A DNA stretch of 64,000 nt from Novosphingobium lentum NBRC 107847 (GCF_001590965.1 NZ_BCTW01000004.1:62001-126000); one strand, 5' to 3'; counted from the stretch's first letter, positions 8,956 to 19,372 are shown. Notes: a model not told the origin generated them from the letters alone. Program-made: numbers and translations.

Positions 8956-10272
8956 TCAAGGCGTCTCGCGCGCCGCGATCATCTCGGCCACGTCGGTGAA
9001 CTTTTCGCGCGGGGCGCCCTCGCGGGCGCGGCCCGCCTCGGCTTCCTCGATCTTCTTCCAGTCGCGGAACGTCACCACATCCAGCTTGCGCGCCTGCGCC
9101 AGTGCATCGAAGCCGGGGCGACCCTGCTTGCCGCCGCCGCTGCCGATGTCCTCGGCAATCCGCTCGATCACGCCGAAGCCGTCGGGGCGGTTGGTGCCGA
9201 TCGTGCCCGACGGCCCGCGCCGCGCCCAGCCCACGCAATACAGCCCCGGCACGATGCGCCCTTCGTGGTTGGCAAAGCGCCCCGCCGCTTCCTCGAACGG
9301 CACGCCGGCGATGGGCGAGGTCTTGTAGCCGATGCAGGTCACCACCAGTCCGCAGGGGATCTGGTAGGTCTCGCCCGTCCCGACCGCGCGGCCTTGTTCG
9401 TCGAGCCGCGTGCGTTCGACCTCCACCGCGCGGACGCGGCCATCCTGTTCCACGATGCGCAGCGGTGAGGCGAAGAAGTCGAATTCGATCTCGACCGGCT
9501 TGTCGCAACGGAAATCCTCGGGGATCACGGCGAAACTGCGCAAGTGATCGACCGACTTGCGCTGCCCCGGTTCGAGCAGCGCGTCATCCTCGCGCGGGGG
9601 CAGGTCAGCCGGATCGACGCGCGGGCAGCCGCGCGACAAGTGCGCCAGCTCGCCCAGTTCCTTGGGCGTCATCGCGATCTGGTGCGGCCCGCGCCGCCCC
9701 AGGATCACGACATGATCGATATGCGAGGCTTCCAGCGCGTGCAGCGCGTGGCCCACGATGTCGCTGCCGGTGAATTCGGCGGTGGTCTTGGCCAGGATGC
9801 GCGCGACGTCGAGCGCGACGTTGCCGTTGCCGATGACCACGGCGGTGCCGACCGACAGGTCGGGGGCCAGTTTGGCGAATTGCGGATGGCCATTGTACCA
9901 GCCGACGAACGAGGCACTGCCGAACACGTTTTCGGCGCCTTCGCCGGGGATGCCCGCCGGCTTGTCGTTGGGCGCGCCGGTGGCCAGCACGACCGCATCG
10001 TACAGCGATTGCAGTTCGGCGATCGAGACATCCTCACCCACCGCGACATTGCCGACGAACCGTACGTTGTCCGACAGCGCGGTCTGTTCGTAACGGCGCG
10101 AGACGGCCTTGATCGACTGGTGATCGGGCGCCACGCCGGTGCGGATCAACCCGTACGGCACCGGCAGCATGTCGAAGATATCGACCTTGACGTCGTCCCC
10201 CCAATGCTTCTGCGCCGCTTCGGCCGTGTAATACCCTGCCGGGCCTGACCCGATTATCGCGATATGCCGCAT
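8956..10272 (-). CDS. fprA: Ferredoxin/adrenodoxin-type NADP reductase (FprA-like)
   Basis: A FAD flavoprotein that passes electrons between NADPH and a ferredoxin. The 438 residues start with the FAD-binding GSGPAGYYTAE. The adrenodoxin-reductase signature VPYGLIRTGVAPDH follows, then a second dinucleotide motif GNGNVALDVARIL for NADP and GRRGPHQ. The C-terminal GWARRGPSGTIGTNR segment is typical of FprA and mammalian adrenodoxin reductase. A GGGAGAG site precedes the ATG. It is a single gene with no ferredoxin beside it; partners could feed P450 or Fe-S enzymes. Confidence 0.93.
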   Translation of the reverse strand: MRHIAIIGSGPAGYYTAEAAQKHWGDDVKVDIFDMLPVPYGLIRTGVAPDHQSIKAVSRRYEQTALSDNVRFVGNVAVGEDVSIAELQSLYDAVVLATGAPNDKPAGIPGEGAENVFGSASFVGWYNGHPQFAKLAPDLSVGTAVVIGNGNVALDVARILAKTTAEFTGSDIVGHALHALEASHIDHVVILGRRGPHQIAMTPKELGELAHLSRGCPRVDPADLPPREDDALLEPGQRKSVDHLRSFAVIPEDFRCDKPVEIEFDFFASPLRIVEQDGRVRAVEVERTRLDEQGRAVGTGETYQIPCGLVVTCIGYKTSPIAGVPFEEAAGRFANHEGRIVPGLYCVGWARRGPSGTIGTNRPDGFGVIERIAEDIGSGGGKQGRPGFDALAQARKLDVVTFRDWKKIEEAEAGRAREGAPREKFTDVAEMIAARETP

Positions 10273-10365
10273 GCGCTCTCCCGCGCGGTTACTGAAACTG
10301 CCGCCGATTCTTGGGGGTGATGCTATCGCATGAAGCGGAAAAGGAAAGCGGCGTTCGCCAACAAC

Positions 10366-11205
10366 CTAGCCGTTCGCGCAGGCAGGGTCGGGCTCGTCCA
10401 GAAACTGTCGCACCGCAGCGACGAACCGTTCGCGCAGCGCCAGCATGAACAGATGGCCGCCGCCTGCGAACATTTCGAGCCGGCTGCCCGGAATGGTCTG
10501 GTGCAGGAACCGCCCGTTGGCGGGCGGGACGATCTGATCGTCCTCGTCCGCCATGACCAGTACCGGCACGTCGATCAGCGGCAGGAACGGAATGCTGGTC
10601 CAAGTGGCGAACGCGGCCACCTGGCAGGCCCAGCCAAGCGGCGACGGCGGTGTCACTGAATTGAGCGAGAACGCACCGTTGCCGCCGCCCGCATACAGCG
10701 AGGCCAGGTTGCGACGCAACGTGCGTTCGACCGTGTATTCGCGCGGATCGGCCAGATGGCGCAGCATGTTGGGGTTGCCCGGCGCCATCACGAAGCCCGC
10801 GCCGGTGGCGGCGAGGATCAGTTTGCCCGTGCGGGCGCGGTGCTGGAACGCAAACTGCTGGGCGATGGCGCCGCCCCAGCTGATGCCCATCACGTCGACC
10901 CGGTCCACGCCCAGCTGATCGAGCAGCGCGATCGCCGTCAGCGCCATGCACGGGATGGTGTAGGGGAAAATGGGGTCGGGCGATTTGCCGACACCGGGCA
11001 TGTCGAAGCTGATGACCTCGCGTTCGGCCAGGTCGAGCGCAACCGGCTCGAACAGTTCCAGGTTGATGCCGATCCCGTTGAACACCAGCAGCGGCCGACG
11101 CGCGGGCGCCCCGTCGGGCAACCCCTGGCCGCCCGCGCCGGGATGCCACCGCGCAACGCGCAGGCGCCGCCCCGCCGCGCCGACCATCGAATAGCTTGCC
11201 GGCAT
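10366..11205 (-). CDS. Alpha/beta hydrolase resembling intracellular PHA depolymerase PhaZ
   Basis: A cytoplasmic serine hydrolase with the architecture of medium-chain polyhydroxyalkanoate depolymerases. It has the signature LLVFNGIGINLELFEP, then FDMPGVGKS, the nucleophile elbow GISWGGA, LAATGAGFVMAPG, an acidic DEDDQIVP loop and the catalytic His in GGGHLF. These segments follow the order known from pseudomonad PhaZ proteins. I place the start at the ATG 11205, with an AGGACC site upstream, rather than a TTG three codons earlier. No PHA synthase is nearby, so the substrate is inferred from sequence alone. Confidence 0.75.
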   Translation of the reverse strand: MPASYSMVGAAGRRLRVARWHPGAGGQGLPDGAPARRPLLVFNGIGINLELFEPVALDLAEREVISFDMPGVGKSPDPIFPYTIPCMALTAIALLDQLGVDRVDVMGISWGGAIAQQFAFQHRARTGKLILAATGAGFVMAPGNPNMLRHLADPREYTVERTLRRNLASLYAGGGNGAFSLNSVTPPSPLGWACQVAAFATWTSIPFLPLIDVPVLVMADEDDQIVPPANGRFLHQTIPGSRLEMFAGGGHLFMLALRERFVAAVRQFLDEPDPACANG

Positions 11206-11409
11206 TGCGACCAAGGTCCTGTTTCCTTCAAATGGCGGCGATTCCTGCGCCGATTAACACGGTCGGGTTGGCCGCAACAGCGCATCATGGCCCAACCCGG
11301 GTACAGGTCTCTTACCGCCAGCTGGATCGGGGCCCCGGGGCAGCGACAATACGTGCTCGGCCCCGAATGCTTAACCGTTTATCAAACGCTTGTGGTGCAA
11401 GAGGCCGTC

Positions 11410-14082
11410 ATGTCGGAGACGGTCCCGCAGATCAGCGAACAGCAGACGGTTGCTGCCCCGAAGGGTGCGCCGGATTTTGCGCGCACAGCACGCAGGCGCG
11501 ACCGTTCAACGTCGCCCGGCCAACCGGCGATCCGCACCCCGACCCAGTTCATCGCACCCGAATGGCCGCAAATGGCCGTGGCCATGGCCGCAGGGCTGGT
11601 CTTGCTTGGGCTGATGGGCTGGTCGGTCCCGCCGGTGGTCAGCATCGTGCTGGGTGTGGTGGCTGTCGCCATCGCCGGTTCGGCACGGCTGGTTCAGGGA
11701 TTCGACGTCGCGACCGATCACGGCACCGGCCTGCGCATGTCGCTGATGGGGCTGGTGGTCGCGCTGCCGCTGCTGCTGTTCGGATCGAGCGTCGGCATCT
11801 GGGCCCACGCCCAGGCCGACCTGTGGTACTACTCGTTCGCGTTGCTGATCACCATTTCGCTGCTGGCGACGGTGATCGAGTCCGGGCGGCTGGCTGGTGT
11901 GCTGGCGGCGCAAGTGGGAATGTGGGCCGGCGTGGCGTGCGTCACCAGCAAGCTGGGCGGGTTCATCACGCTGGCGGTGGGGGCGGCCATCGCGCTGACC
12001 GCGTTCGTGCGGCAGACCGCGATCGACGCCAAGCTGCGCGAACAGACCGAACAGGATCAGCGCGTCCAGACCCGCGCCCAGGAAATTCTCGCCGATTACG
12101 AGGAAACCGGGCAGGGCTGGTTCTGGGAAACCGATCGCAAGGGCGCGATTTCATACCTGTCGCGCCCCGTGGCGGAAGCACTGGGCCGCCCGGTCGAGGA
12201 ACTGGTCGGGCGCCCCTTTGCCGAACTGTTCAACCTTGCGGCGTTGTCGGGCGAGGGGGAGCGCACGCTGGCCTTCCACCTTTCGGCCCGGTCCGCGTTC
12301 AGCGAACTGGCGGTGCGGGCGGCCACGGCCGACGACGACGAACGCTGGTGGTCGGTCACCGGACGCCCCACTTACGATACCTTCAACAACTTCCAGGGGT
12401 TCCGTGGCTCGGGTTCGGACCTCACCGAAAAGCGCCGGTCGCAGGAACATGCCTCGCGGCTCGCCCATTTCGATTCGCTGACCGGGCTGTCCAACCGCTT
12501 CCGCATGTCGCAGACGCTGGAAAAGATCCTCAACGCGCCGCAGGCCCAACATCGCGCCTGCAGCGTGTTCCTGCTCGATCTCGATCGATTCAAGAGCGTC
12601 AACGATACGCTGGGCCATCCGGCCGGCGATGCGCTGCTCAAGCAGGTGTCGCAGCGGCTGGAGCGCGTCGTCGGCAAAGTGGGTCGCGTGGGGCGCCTGG
12701 GCGGCGACGAGTTCCAGGTGATCATTCCCGGCAAGATCGAACGCGAGCAAATGGGCCACCTGGCCGCGCAGATCATCGAATCGCTGTCACAGCCATATTC
12801 GATCGAGGGCAGCCGGGTGACGATCGGCGCGTCGATCGGCATCGCGATCGCGCCCGACGACGGAGTGACGAGCGAGGCACTGATCCGCAACGCCGATCTG
12901 GCGCTGTATGCCGCCAAGGACGGCGGACGCGGGCGCTACCACTTCTACGCCGCAGACTTGCACAGCGACGCCGAAGAACGCCGCCAGATGGAAGACGACT
13001 TGCGCGATGCGGTCGCCCATGGCGGGCTCGAACTGTACTATCAGCCGGTGGTCCAGACCGCGACCGAGAAGATCACCGGGTTCGAGGCGCTGCTGCGCTG
13101 GAACCATAAGACGCTCGGCTGGATCTCGCCGGCGCGGTTCATCCCCGTGGCCGAAGATGCCGGCATGATCGCCACGATCGGCGAATGGGCGCTGCGCACC
13201 GCCTGCCAGGCGCTGTCGCGCTGGCCCGACGACGTTCGCGTCGCGGTCAATGTCTCGGCCTTGCAGTTTGCCAACCCGTCGCTGCCCACGATCGTCACCA
13301 ACGCGCTGGCGAGCGCCCAGGTCGCATCAGACCGGCTGGAGCTGGAAATCACCGAAAGCGTGTTCCTCAACGACGATGAGGGCACCGAGGCGATGTTCAA
13401 GGCGCTCAAGGGCATTGGCGTGCGGCTGGCGCTCGACGATTTCGGCACGGGCTATTCCTCGCTCGGCTATCTCAAGAAAGCGCCGTTCGACAAGATCAAG
13501 ATCGACCAGAGCTTTGTGCGCGGCGCCACCGAACCGGGCAGCCGCAACGGCGCGATCATCGCCTCGATCGTCAGCCTGGCCGAAGCGCTGGGGATGGAAA
13601 CCACCGCCGAAGGTGTCGAGACGCTCGACGAACTCGATCTGGTGCGCATGCTCGGCTGCAGCCATGTGCAGGGCTATATCTACGAGCGCCCGCTGTCGAC
13701 GATGAACGCCACCGCACGGCTCTCCACCGGGCTGATGGCGATTGCCCAGGGGCCGCGATCGGCGCGGGCGGCGCGGCAGTCGATGCTGCGCAAGGTCGTG
13801 CTCGATCACGGCGGCCATCGCTACAATGGCACGGTGCGCAACATCTCGCAGACCGGCGCGCTGATCGAAGGGCTGTGGAACGTTCCCGCCGGCACGATCT
13901 TCCGCGTCCAGCTGTCCGATGGCCATGCGGTGACGGCGACATCGCGGTGGAGCCATGACGATCGCATGGGGCTGGAATTCTCCGCGCCGCTGCGGCTCGA
14001 TGCGCAAGGGCGGATCGCGGCGGTGGCGGGCAAGGCACCCACGCCGGAGCCTGAATCCACGCCGCAGCGCAAGGTTGGTTGA
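11410..14082 (+). CDS. Membrane PAS-GGDEF-EAL-PilZ cyclic-di-GMP protein
   Basis: An 890-residue signalling protein for c-di-GMP. Four to six transmembrane helices occupy about residues 55-200, and a PAS-like domain follows (WFWETDRKGAISYLSRP). The GGDEF domain has an intact GGDEF at 431-435, and the EAL domain has EALLRW at 559 with LDDFGTGYSS and the late AEGVE motif. A C-terminal PilZ-like domain begins RKVVLDHGG and contains NISQTGALIEG. Both enzyme motifs look catalytically complete, so it may be bifunctional, with PilZ as product sensor. The frame is open far upstream over the opposite-strand hydrolase, but the ATG at 11410 begins the coherent protein. Confidence 0.92.
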   Translation: MSETVPQISEQQTVAAPKGAPDFARTARRRDRSTSPGQPAIRTPTQFIAPEWPQMAVAMAAGLVLLGLMGWSVPPVVSIVLGVVAVAIAGSARLVQGFDVATDHGTGLRMSLMGLVVALPLLLFGSSVGIWAHAQADLWYYSFALLITISLLATVIESGRLAGVLAAQVGMWAGVACVTSKLGGFITLAVGAAIALTAFVRQTAIDAKLREQTEQDQRVQTRAQEILADYEETGQGWFWETDRKGAISYLSRPVAEALGRPVEELVGRPFAELFNLAALSGEGERTLAFHLSARSAFSELAVRAATADDDERWWSVTGRPTYDTFNNFQGFRGSGSDLTEKRRSQEHASRLAHFDSLTGLSNRFRMSQTLEKILNAPQAQHRACSVFLLDLDRFKSVNDTLGHPAGDALLKQVSQRLERVVGKVGRVGRLGGDEFQVIIPGKIEREQMGHLAAQIIESLSQPYSIEGSRVTIGASIGIAIAPDDGVTSEALIRNADLALYAAKDGGRGRYHFYAADLHSDAEERRQMEDDLRDAVAHGGLELYYQPVVQTATEKITGFEALLRWNHKTLGWISPARFIPVAEDAGMIATIGEWALRTACQALSRWPDDVRVAVNVSALQFANPSLPTIVTNALASAQVASDRLELEITESVFLNDDEGTEAMFKALKGIGVRLALDDFGTGYSSLGYLKKAPFDKIKIDQSFVRGATEPGSRNGAIIASIVSLAEALGMETTAEGVETLDELDLVRMLGCSHVQGYIYERPLSTMNATARLSTGLMAIAQGPRSARAARQSMLRKVVLDHGGHRYNGTVRNISQTGALIEGLWNVPAGTIFRVQLSDGHAVTATSRWSHDDRMGLEFSAPLRLDAQGRIAAVAGKAPTPEPESTPQRKVG

Positions 14083-14138
14083 CGACGTCGGCAAGCGCGG
14101 GGGCTGACTCGGCCAAACACCACTGCTAACGGCGCGGC

Positions 14139-15941
14139 ATGACCGAATTATCCCTGATCCGCAATTTTAGCATCATTGCCCATATCGACCATGGCAAGTC
14201 GACGCTGGCCGACCGGCTGATCCAGTTCACCGGCGGGCTCACCGCGCGCGAGATGAGCGAGCAAGTCCTTGATAACATGGACATTGAACGCGAACGCGGG
14301 ATCACCATCAAGGCGCAGACCGTCCGTCTGGCCTATACCGCCGACGATGGGCTGGAATACGAGCTCAACCTGATGGACACCCCCGGCCACGTCGACTTCG
14401 CCTACGAGGTCAGCCGCAGCCTGGCCGCGTGCGAGGGCGCGCTGCTGGTGGTTGATGCCGCGCAAGGGGTCGAGGCGCAGACGCTGGCCAACGTCTACCA
14501 GTCGATCGAGCACAACCACGAGATCGTGCCGGTCATCAACAAGATCGACCTGCCCGCCGCCGAACCCGAAAAGGTCAAGGCCGAGATCGAGGAGATCATC
14601 GGGCTCGACGCCAGCAACGCGGTGCTCACCAGCGCCAAGGCCGGCATCGGCATCAAGGAAGTGCTCGAGGCGGTCGTCACCCGCATCCCCCCGCCCACGG
14701 GCAGCCGCGATGCCCCGCTCACCGCCATGCTGGTCGACTCATGGTACGATCCCTACCTCGGCGTGGTCATCCTCGTCCGCGTGATCGACGGCGTGATCAA
14801 GAAGGGCCTGCAGGTGCGCTTCATGGCCGGCGGCACCGAACATCTGATCGACCGCGTCGGCTGCATGCGCCCCAAGATCGAACAGCTCGCCGAATTGGGC
14901 CCGGGCGAGATCGGCTTCATCACCGCGCAGATCAAGGAAGTGGCGCAGGCGCGAGTCGGCGACACCATCACCACGGTCAAGAACGGCGCCACCATCGCGC
15001 TGCCCGGCTTCAAGGAAGTCCAGCCGGTGGTGTTCTGCGGCCTGTTCCCGGTCGACGCCGCCGATTTCGAGAAACTGCGCGAAAGCATCGGCAAGCTGCG
15101 CCTCAACGACGCCAGCTTCAGTTTCGAGATGGAATCCAGCGCCGCATTGGGCTTCGGCTTCCGCTGCGGCTTCCTCGGCCTGCTCCACCTCGAAATCATC
15201 CAGGAACGCCTGACCCGCGAATACGATCTCGACCTCATCACCACCGCGCCGTCGGTGGTCTACCGCCTGACCATGAACGACGGCTCCACCCAATACCTCC
15301 ACAACCCCAGCGACATGCCCGACCAGGTCAAGATCCGCGAGATGGAGGAACCGTGGATCAAGGCGGTGATCTACACGCCGGACGAATACTTGGGCAGCAT
15401 CCTCAAGCTGTGCCAGGACCGTCGCGGCGTCCAGACCGGCCTGACCTACGTCGGCGGCCGCGCCCAGGTCAGCTACGAACTGCCGCTCAACGAAGTGGTG
15501 TTCGATTTCTACGACCGCCTGAAAAGCATATCGCGCGGCTATGCCAGCTTCGATTACGAGCAGATCGGCCTGCGCGAAGGCGACCTCGTGATGATGAACA
15601 TCCTCGTCAACAACGAACCCGTCGATGCGCTCTCCATGATCGTCCACCGCAGCCAGGCCGACGCGCGCGGACGCGGGCTGGTCGAACGGCTGAAAGACCT
15701 CATCCCCCGCCACATGTTCAAGATCCCGATCCAGGCCGCGATCGGCGCCAAGGTGATCGCCCGCGAAACCATCAGCGCCATGCGCAAGGACGTCACGGCC
15801 AAATGCTACGGCGGCGACATCAGCCGCAAGAAGAAGCTGCTCGACAAGCAGAAGGAGGGCAAAAAGCGGATGCGCGAGTACGGCAACGTCAGCATTCCGC
15901 AGGAAGCGTTCATCGCGGCGCTGCGGATGGGCGAGGAGTAG
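14139..15941 (+). CDS. lepA: Elongation factor 4 (LepA)
   Basis: Ribosome-associated translational GTPase that acts on stalled or mistranslocated ribosomes. The 600-residue product begins with [15 protein letters not shown] (P-loop), then DTPGHVDF and NKIDLP. It carries the LepA-specific C-terminal domain with [14 protein letters not shown] and ends at AALRMGEE. Length and motif order match the family exactly. It is the last core gene before the A+T-rich insert; base composition changes abruptly within a few bases of its stop codon. Confidence 0.98.
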   Translation: MTELSLIRNFSIIAHIDHGKSTLADRLIQFTGGLTAREMSEQVLDNMDIERERGITIKAQTVRLAYTADDGLEYELNLMDTPGHVDFAYEVSRSLAACEGALLVVDAAQGVEAQTLANVYQSIEHNHEIVPVINKIDLPAAEPEKVKAEIEEIIGLDASNAVLTSAKAGIGIKEVLEAVVTRIPPPTGSRDAPLTAMLVDSWYDPYLGVVILVRVIDGVIKKGLQVRFMAGGTEHLIDRVGCMRPKIEQLAELGPGEIGFITAQIKEVAQARVGDTITTVKNGATIALPGFKEVQPVVFCGLFPVDAADFEKLRESIGKLRLNDASFSFEMESSAALGFGFRCGFLGLLHLEIIQERLTREYDLDLITTAPSVVYRLTMNDGSTQYLHNPSDMPDQVKIREMEEPWIKAVIYTPDEYLGSILKLCQDRRGVQTGLTYVGGRAQVSYELPLNEVVFDFYDRLKSISRGYASFDYEQIGLREGDLVMMNILVNNEPVDALSMIVHRSQADARGRGLVERLKDLIPRHMFKIPIQAAIGAKVIARETISAMRKDVTAKCYGGDISRKKKLLDKQKEGKKRMREYGNVSIPQEAFIAALRMGEE

Positions 15942-15994
15942 GTACATATAAACTCAAAAGTGGGAGCCGCCCCGCCCTTGCACTTTAATGATTT

Positions 15995-16073
15995 TTAGCG
16001 ATAATCCCTTCTAGCTACAGACGCATAATTAGCCAAATGCCAATGATTGGTTCAGGCTTTTATCTATCGCTAA
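15995..16073. promoter_or_regulatory. Separated inverted repeat in the leader of the MPE-STAND gene
   Basis: TTAGCGATA at 15995-16003 is matched by its reverse complement TATCGCTAA at 16065-16073, with 61 bp between. The right arm ends next to the ribosome site (AGAGGGA) of the downstream gene. The arms could be paired operator half-sites or form a long hairpin occluding translation. Confidence 0.45.
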
Positions 16074-16086
16074 GAGGGAATGTCAT

Positions 16087-19000
16087 TTGAGCAAGCTCAC
16101 CATTATCCACTTGTCGGATGTGCATTGGAGCTCGCGGACCAGACAAGGTCAAATGAAGATCATTTCCAGTCTCGAAAAAGACTTAGTTGCAATGGCTGAG
16201 CGTGGAGTAAATCCAGACTGCGTAATTTTTTCTGGCGATCTAGTTCAATCCGGAGATGCTTTAACTGATTTTGCGTGTGCCGACAGGGAGGTCCTCACCC
16301 CAATATTGCACAAATGCAATTTAGAGGTTGCTAACCTACTGGTGAGCCCCGGAAATCATGACATTTCGCGTTTGGAAGCTCGTAAACAAGAAACACTAGA
16401 AAGTGGATTGAAGGTTCAATTAAGTGAGCAACATGGTCTGGAAAAATTCTTTAGATCATACCGTGAAAACAACGATGTTGCCATTATTGCTCTATGGCGA
16501 ATGCAAAATTTTTACGAATGGTATGATAAAAAATTCCCGATTGATTACAAGATAGGCAATTTCTGTCGAATTAGAAAATTGAAAATCGGCACGAAAACTA
16601 TCGGTGTTGTCCTTCTAAATAGTGCTTGGCGTGCAACCGGTGAAGCGGGTGATGTCGATGATGGCAACCTCATAGTGGGCCTTGAAAATGTCGAGCGAGC
16701 GGTCTCGTATTTGGGCGAATGCGACTATAAAATATGCGTACTCCATCACCCATTCGAAAATCTGCTACATTTTGACAGAGTTTCTGTTGAAGCGCGGATC
16801 GCAAAAGAATTTGATCTGGTTTGCAGCGGCCACACGCATCGCCCTCGACCAGAGCGAGTCGAAGACATTTACGGATCAAGTGTCCGGAGTTCGGCGGGCA
16901 GCCTGTACGCTGGGTCAGAATGGTTTAACGGCTATCAAATAATTGAAATTGATTTTGTGCAAGACACAACCTCAATATATTGCCGTGAATATTTTCAATT
17001 AACTGACCGTTTTGCCGCTGCAGCAAACCTTACGAGCGCTGATCCATTGATTCTAAATTTTGCAGTGAAAATAAGAAATCCTGCCGATCAAATAGAGTTA
17101 ATGCTACAGAACAATAGAGGCATTATTTCAGATAAATTCATCGACCATCTGAATTTTGCGCATAACGAAATTGATGATCAAAAATCATTCATAGACGGCT
17201 ATGCTTGTCCAAAGCTATATACGCTTGATGAAACAAAATTAGACGAAGCGGGTAATTTAACTGAAAATTTTAAGAAAAAATCGCTCGATGAAATAATAAA
17301 ACTCCCGGAAAATGTATTTTTTCATGGAAGTAGGCAGTCAGGAAAAACCGGACTGAAGCTACACGTTGCTTACAGATACGCTCTTGGCATTGGCTGTGAT
17401 TTAAAAATCCCTGTCTTTATTGATGCTAATGATTTTTCTTATAATCTTTATGGAATTAGAAGAGCTGTTCAAAGAGATTATGATATTCCTAATAAATTTG
17501 AATTCGAAAGCGCTGTAAAAAATGGTCAATTTGTCTTTCTAATAGAAGATATCGGCCAGATGGACGATGATAGCTTGCGGATGCTGAATAAATTCTCCGA
17601 AAATTTCAAACCCTGTCGAACGTTCGCATTTGGATGTCCAGACGAAAATTCACTTTCTAAACAGCGGCATTTTAAAAAACTTCTGCCCGAGTTTGTTGGT
17701 GTGGGGTTGGGCCAACTGACTCGTAGTGCAATTCGAAAAATGACTCATACTTGGTTTGGTGATGGCGTTGAAGGAAAAAGCAAATTTGATTTGGTTGTAG
17801 GGCAAATTAATAGAGATGGTTTGCCAAAAACGGCCTACATGGTTGGCTTATTACTTTGGGCAGCTAAGCAGGGTCAGCAGGGAGACCGTCTAAATGAGGC
17901 CATCTTACTTCAAAATGTACTAGATCATTTGCTCGGAAGATCAGATTTCCGTTCTGCAAAGCGTGGTAGTCTGACCACGAAAGGCAGGGAATTGCTCCTC
18001 AACACTATCGCTAATAAACTAGATCAAGCCGGTGGATCTGTTAGATCAGGTGATTTGGTGGTATGGGTGGAGGAATATTTTTCAAAAAAGAAGCTGCGTC
18101 ATGATTCAGTTGATGTCGTGGGTGATCTCGTGAATTGTGGCATATTGAAACGAGATAATGGTGATATATCTTTTAGATATAAATGTTTTCAGGAATTTTA
18201 CATAGCTCTGGGAATGATTGACCCGGTTGAGCGCGATAACAAGTCGAGTGGCCTGCAATTTCTTCGTCGAGGACGAGAGATTGAACTATTGTCGGGCCTG
18301 CAGTCCGAAAATAATTCGCTCATTGAAAATATTTTGGACGTTCTGGAGAAAAGAACTCCCAGAGATTTAGCGAAAGTAACATACGCAGATTTCGAATCCG
18401 CAGCCTTTGGCACCTCAAAGGCTTTCGTAACTCGGGACAGAATGCGAAGTATTAGACGTACGAGACTTACTGATGATCAACTGGATCAGGTAATGGATGC
18501 ACTTGATGACCGGGCGACCTCGCGCGGGGATCGGCCGTTAAGTGAAAGTTTAGAAGAATCTGGTGGAGATTTAGTAGGAGCAGCCTCACTTCGTCAAGCT
18601 GAAGCGGTAAAGATGGATGTTGACTCAGATTCGGAAAATCTTCGGCCAGGCACATTTATGGCGGGACTAACGATTTTAGCTCGGGTACTCCGTAATTCAG
18701 ACCATACCGATTTTGAGGTCAAGGGCCCTGCTGTTGATCGTCTACTTGATGCTTGGTGCAGAATTCACGTCATGTTGACTGCAGAGCTACGTTGGATTTT
18801 GGAAAGGTTGGAGGATAAGCAGAAAGATAAACTAACGGAGCAAGAGTTTGAGACGTTGGTAACAATTATCGCGAAGATGTTATTTGGAGTTATCGCTGAA
18901 GGGATTGTTTCCGATCTTTCGACTCCTGCACTTTGTGAATCTCTACATGAGCTGGATTCAAGTGGTTCTTTGGTCACTGGCAAGAAATTGATTAGCTTGA

Positions 19001-19278
19001 TGCTGCTTGAGGATGCTGATGATCCGACATGGCCCGATAAATGGAAGGGCGTGATTGATCAGGGTGATTCCACTCCTTTCGAAATTGATGCGTTGGTCGA
19101 TAGGCTCTGGCGATGCGTCAATCGGAAAGCATTGGATAGTGATCAGGATCGGCGGGTGATTAAAGTTGTCGATGCTATCGAATCACGCTTTGGTTGGTCC
19201 AACGAGAAAAAATCTTCCGTGATAGAAGAAATTCGAGGAATGGCTACAATCAAGAAGATTACAGAGGAAAAAGAATAG
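16087..19278 (+). CDS. Metallophosphoesterase-STAND NTPase fusion, candidate phage-defence protein
   Basis: A 1063-residue protein of three parts. The N-terminal calcineurin-like phosphoesterase has all its metal motifs: DVH at 11-13, GD at 50-51, GNHD at 89-92, a histidine pair at 220-221 and GHTH at 248-251. A P-loop NTPase domain follows, with Walker A GSRQSGKT at 414-421 and Walker B FVFLIED at 482-488. A helical part typical of STAND/NACHT proteins includes LTRSAIRKMTHTWF near 544 and FRYKCFQEFYIALG near 696-709. The C-terminal 350 residues are helical and unassigned, a likely sensor. The start is TTG with AGAGGGA upstream. The gene is very A+T-rich (17 G/C among 60 bases from 16501) and stands alone, as many horizontally moved single-gene defence systems do. 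Function is inferred. Confidence 0.82.
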   Translation: MSKLTIIHLSDVHWSSRTRQGQMKIISSLEKDLVAMAERGVNPDCVIFSGDLVQSGDALTDFACADREVLTPILHKCNLEVANLLVSPGNHDISRLEARKQETLESGLKVQLSEQHGLEKFFRSYRENNDVAIIALWRMQNFYEWYDKKFPIDYKIGNFCRIRKLKIGTKTIGVVLLNSAWRATGEAGDVDDGNLIVGLENVERAVSYLGECDYKICVLHHPFENLLHFDRVSVEARIAKEFDLVCSGHTHRPRPERVEDIYGSSVRSSAGSLYAGSEWFNGYQIIEIDFVQDTTSIYCREYFQLTDRFAAAANLTSADPLILNFAVKIRNPADQIELMLQNNRGIISDKFIDHLNFAHNEIDDQKSFIDGYACPKLYTLDETKLDEAGNLTENFKKKSLDEIIKLPENVFFHGSRQSGKTGLKLHVAYRYALGIGCDLKIPVFIDANDFSYNLYGIRRAVQRDYDIPNKFEFESAVKNGQFVFLIEDIGQMDDDSLRMLNKFSENFKPCRTFAFGCPDENSLSKQRHFKKLLPEFVGVGLGQLTRSAIRKMTHTWFGDGVEGKSKFDLVVGQINRDGLPKTAYMVGLLLWAAKQGQQGDRLNEAILLQNVLDHLLGRSDFRSAKRGSLTTKGRELLLNTIANKLDQAGGSVRSGDLVVWVEEYFSKKKLRHDSVDVVGDLVNCGILKRDNGDISFRYKCFQEFYIALGMIDPVERDNKSSGLQFLRRGREIELLSGLQSENNSLIENILDVLEKRTPRDLAKVTYADFESAAFGTSKAFVTRDRMRSIRRTRLTDDQLDQVMDALDDRATSRGDRPLSESLEESGGDLVGAASLRQAEAVKMDVDSDSENLRPGTFMAGLTILARVLRNSDHTDFEVKGPAVDRLLDAWCRIHVMLTAELRWILERLEDKQKDKLTEQEFETLVTIIAKMLFGVIAEGIVSDLSTPALCESLHELDSSGSLVTGKKLISLMLLEDADDPTWPDKWKGVIDQGDSTPFEIDALVDRLWRCVNRKALDSDQDRRVIKVVDAIESRFGWSNEKKSSVIEEIRGMATIKKITEEKE

Positions 19279-19292
19279 GAGAGGTTGTTATG

Positions 19293-19316
19293 GTACGAAT
19301 TGCGTCGTACGGTTTT
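19293..19316 (+). terminator. Weak terminator-like hairpin after the MPE-STAND gene
   Basis: GTACGA at 19293-19298 pairs with TCGTAC at 19305-19310 and is followed by GGTTTTG. The stem is short and the T run brief, so termination efficiency is doubtful. Confidence 0.3.
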
Positions 19317-19372
19317 GCTTGTAAGGCTTTTGACTGATAGTAACTTTACAGTTAGCAAGTACACACATAATT

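Noticed and set aside
10756-11409. N-terminal extension of the GGDEF-EAL protein
   Set aside because: The frame is open but lies antisense to the PHA-depolymerase-like gene and encodes Arg/His-rich nonsense. Coherent protein begins at 11410.
14739-15947. A long open frame antisense to lepA
   Set aside because: No domain pattern, and full-length LepA is on the other strand.
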